This document shows positions 58,773 to 64,000 of a DNA stretch of 64,000 bases, piece by piece. The notes beneath the pieces were generated by a model. It was not told the DNA's origin. It was given only the letters and a program-made list of their open reading frames with translations, and did not search any database. The position numbers were made by a program, and so were the translations under genes. The stretch is from positions 2,187,501 through 2,251,500 of the forward strand of contig CALNXK010000014.1 in NCBI GenBank assembly GCA_942486035.1, given 5' to 3'. The stretch comes from Porites lobata (lineage: Eukaryota > Cnidaria > Anthozoa > Scleractinia > Poritidae). Every line of letters begins with the position of its first letter. Positions within the stretch are counted from its first letter, which is position 1.

Positions 58773-59140
58773 TATTTTTCATAGTTAAAAGAACAAGTAT
58801 TTGTAATTAATTTTTTTTGTCAATAAAAAAATATTAAAAAAAAAAAAAAAAAAAAAAGAAAAAATGTTCCGTTGAAAATAGACTGCAATTAGTTTCGAGT
58901 GCTGTTGGCTTGGCTTTTCTACGAATATTATTTAGCGAGAACAAAGCAACCAAAACAAAGGACAATAAAATGTTACATGTGAAGCCTTTTGCGGAACTTA
59001 AACACGTTAATGCAAATTCAGTGTAAATTACTAAAACAACGTCAAAACGAATATTTGAAAGTTAGATATGAAACTCGAGGCACATAAAGAATTTCTCCTT
59101 ACAACAAATACGAAATCGAATATTATACGAACACATTGTC
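57879..59140. other. Intergenic with simple repeats
   Basis: No gene recognised. A (TA)n tract lies at about 58743-58769 and an A run at about 58838-58857. Confidence 0.5.
58743..58769. repeat. (TA)n microsatellite
   Basis: About 13 uninterrupted TA units. Confidence 0.95.
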
Positions 59141-59373
59141 ACCCCATGCAAGGGAATGTAGATTCCGGAATCCGGGAAATTTTTGCTTGTGGAATCCTGA
59201 ATCCTGGGCTTTGGAATCCAGAATAAAGCTTAAGGAGTTCGGAGTCCCGCTTTCGATTTGAATCCGGAGTCCCAGTTCAACTGACAAAGAATTCGGAAAC
59301 CAACACTTAGAGTCCTGAATCTATGGCGTGGAATCCAGAATCTACGACTGTCTTAGATTCCCTTACACGGGGC
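59141..59373. mobile_element. MITE rich in GGAATCC-type repeats, copy 2
   Basis: Homologous to 32167-32383. The ends are CCCCATGCAAGGGAAT and the inverse of CCCCGTGTAAGGGAAT. The interior is filled with GGAATCC and GGAGTCC words. Confidence 0.75.
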
Positions 59374-59445
59374 AAACATTGGCTCAATGTCTATATATAT
59401 GCATTACAGAATTCACTAGAGGCACTTGTTCCAGCAGTTTGTATA

Positions 59446-59603
59446 GGTAATAGCATGATTTGTAGTGATATCGGGCATAAATTCCACGAGTGATATTTCG
59501 AAATTGCTATACGTAGCAATTGAGACAATTTTGAAATATCACGAGTGATATTTATGCCAAATATCACGTACAAATCATGGCCGTATTTGTTTATACTATT
59601 ACC
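59446..59603. mobile_element. 158-bp foldback MITE
   Basis: Ends GGTAATAG and the inverse of GGTAATAG. The arms carry CATGATTTGTA, GGCATAAAT and CACGAGTGATATTT in mirror order. Confidence 0.8.
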
Positions 59604-60078
59604 CGCAAAAGTTAGTTGTAATTTTCACACGTAGGTATTTCAAATTGAGCTGAAATACCACCGCTGTAAGCCAATCAAATAGTAGAAATTTCTCATGCAG
59701 TAGTATTTTCTCTCAAGTAGACCGCAAACAAGCAAAGTTTTTAACTTTTCACCCCTTAAATCGGTGACCAACATCAATTTTCTTTTAACAACGTTAATAT
59801 ATAATCTCGAAGAAAGGTTATGAGAATCAGTATAATGATCATCAAAGAGAAAACGCTTTGACGCTTTGTTCTGAGGATCTGATTTCTTACGTGATTTCAT
59901 ATTATTTTTTTAGTTCTTTGGTCCTGTGCTCTTTGACAGTGGTAGGGTTGGCTAGCAGGAAACAAAAAAAAACAACAACAGACTTTACTGTGGTTCACTT
60001 TGATAGCTGCACAAGTACTTAGACACTCGATATATTTTAATCCATTTACAAACAGTAATTAATTTCCACAATTCACAG

Positions 60079-60084
60079 TTTATT
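60079..60084 (-). terminator. Polyadenylation signal of the intact CTHRC1-like gene
   Basis: AATAAA on the minus strand, about 185 bases downstream of the stop at 60269. Confidence 0.45.
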
Positions 60085-60268
60085 CAGCTTTAATAACACA
60101 TTCTTTAATCTCTACACGCAGGATAGCGTAAGTTGCAGTACTTAACAAGCTTTTAACTGAACCAATCTCGCCTTCCAGCTTTCGTTACCCTTGTCCAGTG
60201 CAACGAAAAACTAGTTTCTTGATAGCACTTCTAACTAGAGCTTCCAACAAGACGGCGACTAATTGCGT

Positions 60269-63200
60269 TTAATGTGGTGCCTGAGGTTTGTCCACTTCTT
60301 CAACAATGATCCTGCTGACCTGAACTTTTTTAGGAAAAGGGAGCTGGTTTTCGCTCCCTTTATCACAATCACGAACATGAAACTCAACTTTCACTTTACC
60401 ATTGGCGATACTACCACAGTAACCCTCTATGTTAGCAGGTCGAATACTCAGTTCCTTAGGAGTATGATCCAAGGCACCATCAACTGCAGCTGGGTCTTTG
60501 CACTCCTCACCATTGAAAGTAAAGAAAAATCTTTTGCAGCAATGGGTGCAGCCAATATTCCCTACGTACACAACCCGAAGGAAGGAATCCTTTTTTTCTT
60601 TCACAAAGTCGCAGACCTATATGGTATAATGGAAATTAAGCAGGAATTAGTCCTTACTTTCTATCACTATTTCTATCTAGAGGAAAAATGAGTAATTTTG
60701 CTAAAAATGGCCGTTCAGGAGGATCTTCAGCATTTTAGTCGGAGTACTAATGGCGCTTTCCATTTGTCAGAACCGGACCAATCATTTTGACAATGAAATC
60801 GGATTTTTCCCGAAAAACCACCTCCTTCCTGCACTATTTAGGATTTGACTAATCTGGCTGGATATTTTTGATTAATAGTGAAATTCTCATTACATCGGGA
60901 AGGGTCTCGCCGGCCATTTCAGACAAATGGAAAGCGCCCTTGGTTACTGTATAAGTTCAACCAATTTTTATTTTTGGACTGAGATGAGCAAAAGTTCATG
61001 AAAAGCAGATCACTCAATATTGAAATGAGCATAAGAACGCTAAAAATGAGTTTTCCAAGAAAGAAGGCATATTTTCCCACTAATCTCACGTAATTAAACA
61101 GCTTTTTTGTTTTTCACATGCGCAAAAGCCAAAATTTGGATTTTTTTTGCGAATCTATTTCCATCTTTCTCCTCACTCTCTTATTTTCCTTTACCTTTCT
61201 TCTTTATCGGCGGTTTTGTTGCCTTCTTTATCGTCTTTCTTTTGCATGGAATTGTGGCAAGCTAACTTTTTAAGAAAGGGACAAATTTAATTTTCAACGA
61301 GTAGTATGTAGACTGCGAAATTGGCAGTGGATTTTCCCCAAAATGTTACCTCTTTTTTAGACTGTGACTCTGTCAGGATTGGTCAGAATATCTAAAACGA
61401 GGTATCGCGGGAAAGATCTATCTTTGCTGACGTTGTTGCGTACCAATTTATTAACTTAAACTGAAAGCTAAATGGGTCTAGGAAGGAAAATATGCATCGT
61501 TCCACATGGAACGAAAACGACCAAAGCAGTCATCGAAGGGTTAAACTGACTCTCAGAACGAATTTCGTGTTGGACATTTTTCGTTCTGTGACACTCATTA
61601 GCAGCCCATAGACGCCCCATGGTACCAGGGTTTTTTTAGCTTTAAAAATTTCTAATTATCGTCCTTTTGACTATCCCAAAGGCAGGAAAACTAGCTGGTG
61701 TTTGCGTAATCCAGCCACCCTCTACACGAGATAGGTCCTTATCAAATCAATAAAAATAAATTCTTTATTATAGTATGGGGCTTTTCGGGGATATTGAAAC
61801 ATGGAACACAACACAGTTAAGAGCCCCAACTAGTAGCAGGCGATCGAACCAGTTCGCCATTTCACTGGCGTGGTCGAGGATTCGAACTCTGGACTACAGT
61901 AAACAAATCCAGCTAGCGGTCAGAGCGGGACTTGAACTTTAGGCCTCCGGATTACAAGACTAGCACTCTACCCGCGGGTCATCCTTCCTCTAAAATACTG
62001 CTTCTTGCAAAAAAAGAAAAAGTTACTGTTGCTCTTACTTTAATTGTTCCAACGTCTTTTTTAACGCACTGCTTCCATCGTCGTTTATTTCCTGAAGATC
62101 CAGGGATGCCAGGAGGACCCCGTGGACCAGGGAAACCACGAGGACCGGGATGTCCTTTATGTCCTGGCGGTCCACGGTGGCCAGGGGGACCACGATGACA
62201 AAACCACCGTCTCTGTGTAAAATATGATGAGAAATTTGGAGATATTTCCAAAAGATCTTAATTATGCTAACTCATTATTCATTCAAAATAATTCACCGTC
62301 TCTGACTGGATTTAATTTAAATTTGACTTTTAATTGGTGCAACGAGCAGGTCACGTTTTATAAAAAAAAGCCTAATCATGTTACCGTTTCTGATGAAATA
62401 AGTTAAATTTGCACTGCACTATACACTGAAGAGCTGAAAACTCAGTAACCATCACTTTTCAAGACTGCAAAATGAATTTTCCAATCGACCCCGATAACTC
62501 CAGCCTTTTCTAACATGAAATGTATATCGTTTCCCTTCAGAGTTCGAGTTACAGGGGTTCGTCTGTGTAACAACGGCTGGTAACAATGTAAGTCAGATGA
62601 CGAAGGATTGGCTGGAGGATTGCTGTAGTGTTGACCACTGACCAGTGTTAGTTTTATTGCTTTTACAAAAAGAAGAGCTAATGGGATGCATGATACACGA
62701 GTGAAGGTACAAGAACCAGCATTCGAGTTATCGGGGTGACTTTCAGTGAATTTTTGATCAAGGGAAAGGACATTTAGTTCAATCGAGTTAGCGGGGAATT
62801 CGAGTTATCCGAGTTCGAGTTAACCGAGTAAAAATGACTGAAAAATGGGTGTAATCCAAGGGAAATTGGAATTACTTCAAGTTAGCGGAGAACTCGAGTT
62901 ATCCGAGTAGTAAAAATTGTCGGGGTTCTATTGTATATGGTGATATTAAAAGCATTTGATTTATTACAGAGCCGTGATATTTAATTTCTGATTGACAGTA
63001 ACCGGCAGTATGAGTGAAAAGTTAAGACTACTTTAAGGCGCTATTGTTCACTTCTATACGGTGTTTGCAAAGTTGAAAATTGACTTCTTTTCGTCATTTC
63101 CGGGGCTACCATAGGACTTGAAGTCTTGTTTGGAATATAAACCTCAAGCTTTCTCCGCGCTTCTCCGTTAATTACATTTTTAAAACTTGAAGTGACCGTC

Positions 63201-63509
63201 GTATAAACTTTGTACTTACACTAGTCACACTAGATTTTGCCCTTTGTTGGTGCCTTCATGCATTTAACGTCAGATGTAGATAAGAATTAGAGTGACTGCC
63301 TACTTTTCTAATACCATTTTTTTGCTTGCAATGTTTCTCACTGTCAAGAATATTACTTCCATCCAACGTTTTCACTAACGCCTTTTAAGGGACCCTCTAC
63401 TTAAGAAAGGAAAAAACATATTTTATATTTTTACCTCGGCTCTTTCCGCGTTGCCTACGCTAATGACGGCCAAAAGTAGCAGTGGAAGGAATACCAAAGA
63501 CTGCTCCAT
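60269..63509 (-). CDS. CTHRC1-like secreted collagen-domain protein, 198 aa
   Basis: Three phase-0 exons: 63509-63435 (75 nt), 62212-62039 (174 nt) and 60616-60269 (348 nt). Residues 1-22 are a signal peptide (MEQSLVFLPLLLLAVISVGN). Exon 2 encodes a short collagen helix (HRGPPGHRGPPGHKG to GPPGIPGSSG), then RRWKQC. Exon 3 encodes the globular C-terminal domain: VVYVGNIGCTHCCKRFFFTF, EECKDPAAVDG, RPANIEGYCG and VSRIIVEEV, ending at TAA 60271-60269. The cysteine pattern and the NIEG/SRII(I/V)EE blocks match vertebrate CTHRC1, a secreted matrix glycoprotein that tunes Wnt/planar-polarity signalling. The last exon has exactly the same length as in the decaying copy at 36732, so the two are paralogues. 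They flank the ephrin-FReD gene on the same strand. All splice sites are good and no defect is seen. Confidence 0.88.
60752..60939. mobile_element. 188-bp MITE with GGGCGCTTTCC ends, intron of the CTHRC1-like gene
   Basis: GGCGCTTTCCATTTGTC at the left is opposed by its inverse at the right. Same terminal family as 47447-47683, with a different interior. Confidence 0.75.
61746..61988 (-). mobile_element. tRNA-derived SINE
   Basis: On the minus strand a tRNA-like head carries GGTAGAGTGCTAGTCTTGTA (box A side) and AGTTCAAGTCCCG (box B side). A body with AGAGTTCGAATCCTCGACCA and GAACTGGTTCGATCGCC follows, and then an A/T-rich tail ending AATAAAGAATTT. The head lacks a full acceptor stem and the body is too long for a tRNA. 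It lies in the second intron of the CTHRC1-like gene, in the same orientation. Confidence 0.75.
62480..62935. mobile_element. Probable pogo/Tigger-like MITE remnant
   Basis: The right end reads inward ACAATAGAACCCCGAC, the left end CAATCGACCCCGATAACTCC. The interior repeats CGAGTTATCCGAG and related words. It lies in intron 1 of the CTHRC1-like gene. The target duplication is not clear. Confidence 0.5.
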
Positions 63510-64000
63510 GTTGCTTTCGTACCAATAAGGTCAGTGTCAAACACCAAGATCTGATAAAAGAAAGTCGCCCTGGAATAAGCAATACATAATCGGAGTCAAC
63601 TTTAATTTTTCCAATTTTAAATACTTAAAAGTACTTTTTCCGTTCTGAACATGTTTACTGTACTACCCGAACTTATACTAACATCTCATACCGGACCGGC
63701 CCTTGTAAAAAGGTCTGGTAAAAAAGAGAGGATATGGGAAGCGAATTCCTCTTCGTTCCCAGGACCTAAGGCCTAGTTTCTTTTTGACACCTTTAGGGTC
63801 CTCTTGTGAAAAGACGACCCTTTTCTCACTTAAGCTAATTCATGTCAAATCATTTGTCAAATACAGGTACCTAATAAGGCCAATATTTGTCCGAAAAAGC
63901 TGCCCAAAGGATTTTCAGCTAGCAGGAATTCATTGTTACAAAATGCGAAAGACGGTGGTCGCACATGGAGGTTCGACTGTATAATAATAATACGAGAGGA
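63510..64000. other. Upstream of the CTHRC1-like gene, nothing further recognised
   Basis: No TATA box at a suitable distance and no coding exon are visible. A 66-codon plus-strand frame at 63784-63984 has no domain. Confidence 0.4.

Noticed and set aside
58743..58857. AT-rich block as a replication origin or matrix attachment site
   Set aside because: It is a (TA)n microsatellite plus an A run; nothing else supports a functional claim.
61880..61990. Functional tRNA gene on the minus strand
   Set aside because: There are box-A- and box-B-like sequences, but no closed acceptor stem, and a SINE body and tail follow.

Overview
The window looks like nuclear DNA of an anthozoan cnidarian, most likely a stony coral. 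It is AT-rich, its genes are intron-split with GT..AG junctions, it is densely packed with DNA transposons, MITEs, LINE pieces and a tRNA-derived SINE, and it carries typical coral extracellular families (PAN/apple, ALK-type glycine-rich domain, CTHRC1-like collagen proteins, fibrinogen-related domain, ephrin). There are no operons, ribosome binding sites or CRISPR arrays. The species assignment is inference.

Layout. 1-11 kb: a minus-strand PAN/apple exon, a 170-bp satellite array (3431-4430), a frameshifted Crypton/KIAA1958-like relic, and a plus-strand PAN + glycine-rich gene whose PAN exon is broken by a stop. 11.27-30.71 kb: one 19.4-kb transposon with ~1.07-kb terminal inverted repeats (TIRs) and TTAA target duplications. 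Nested in it are (i) an 11-kb DNA transposon with ~0.45-kb TIRs and an apparently intact two-exon gene for a 1618-aa protein (zinc modules, FEN/XPG-like nuclease motifs, cysteine-rich tail), itself hit by a dead Tx1/L1-like LINE; and (ii) a 4.3-kb TTAA element with 1.34-kb TIRs that holds a palindromic element and a LINE piece carrying a 123-bp MITE. 31.2-35.4 kb: a second TTAA element with the same terminal motif. 36-44 kb: MITEs and a recently decayed CTHRC1-like gene. 44.4-55.9 kb: a seven-exon minus-strand gene. 57-64 kb: MITEs, a SINE and an intact CTHRC1-like gene.

The best candidate for something undescribed is the 44430-55917 gene. Seven exons, with every splice phase compatible, assemble into 538 codons: signal peptide, complete ephrin receptor-binding domain, two Ser/Thr-rich linker units encoded by a duplicated symmetric exon, and a fibrinogen-related domain. 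That is a secreted ephrin-FReD chimera with no membrane anchor. It is flanked on the same strand by two CTHRC1-like genes, one intact and one decaying. These are all secreted matrix or signalling proteins, but no shared pathway is shown by the sequence.

Exon boundaries, TIR limits and target duplications were read by eye; no alignment or database search was run.
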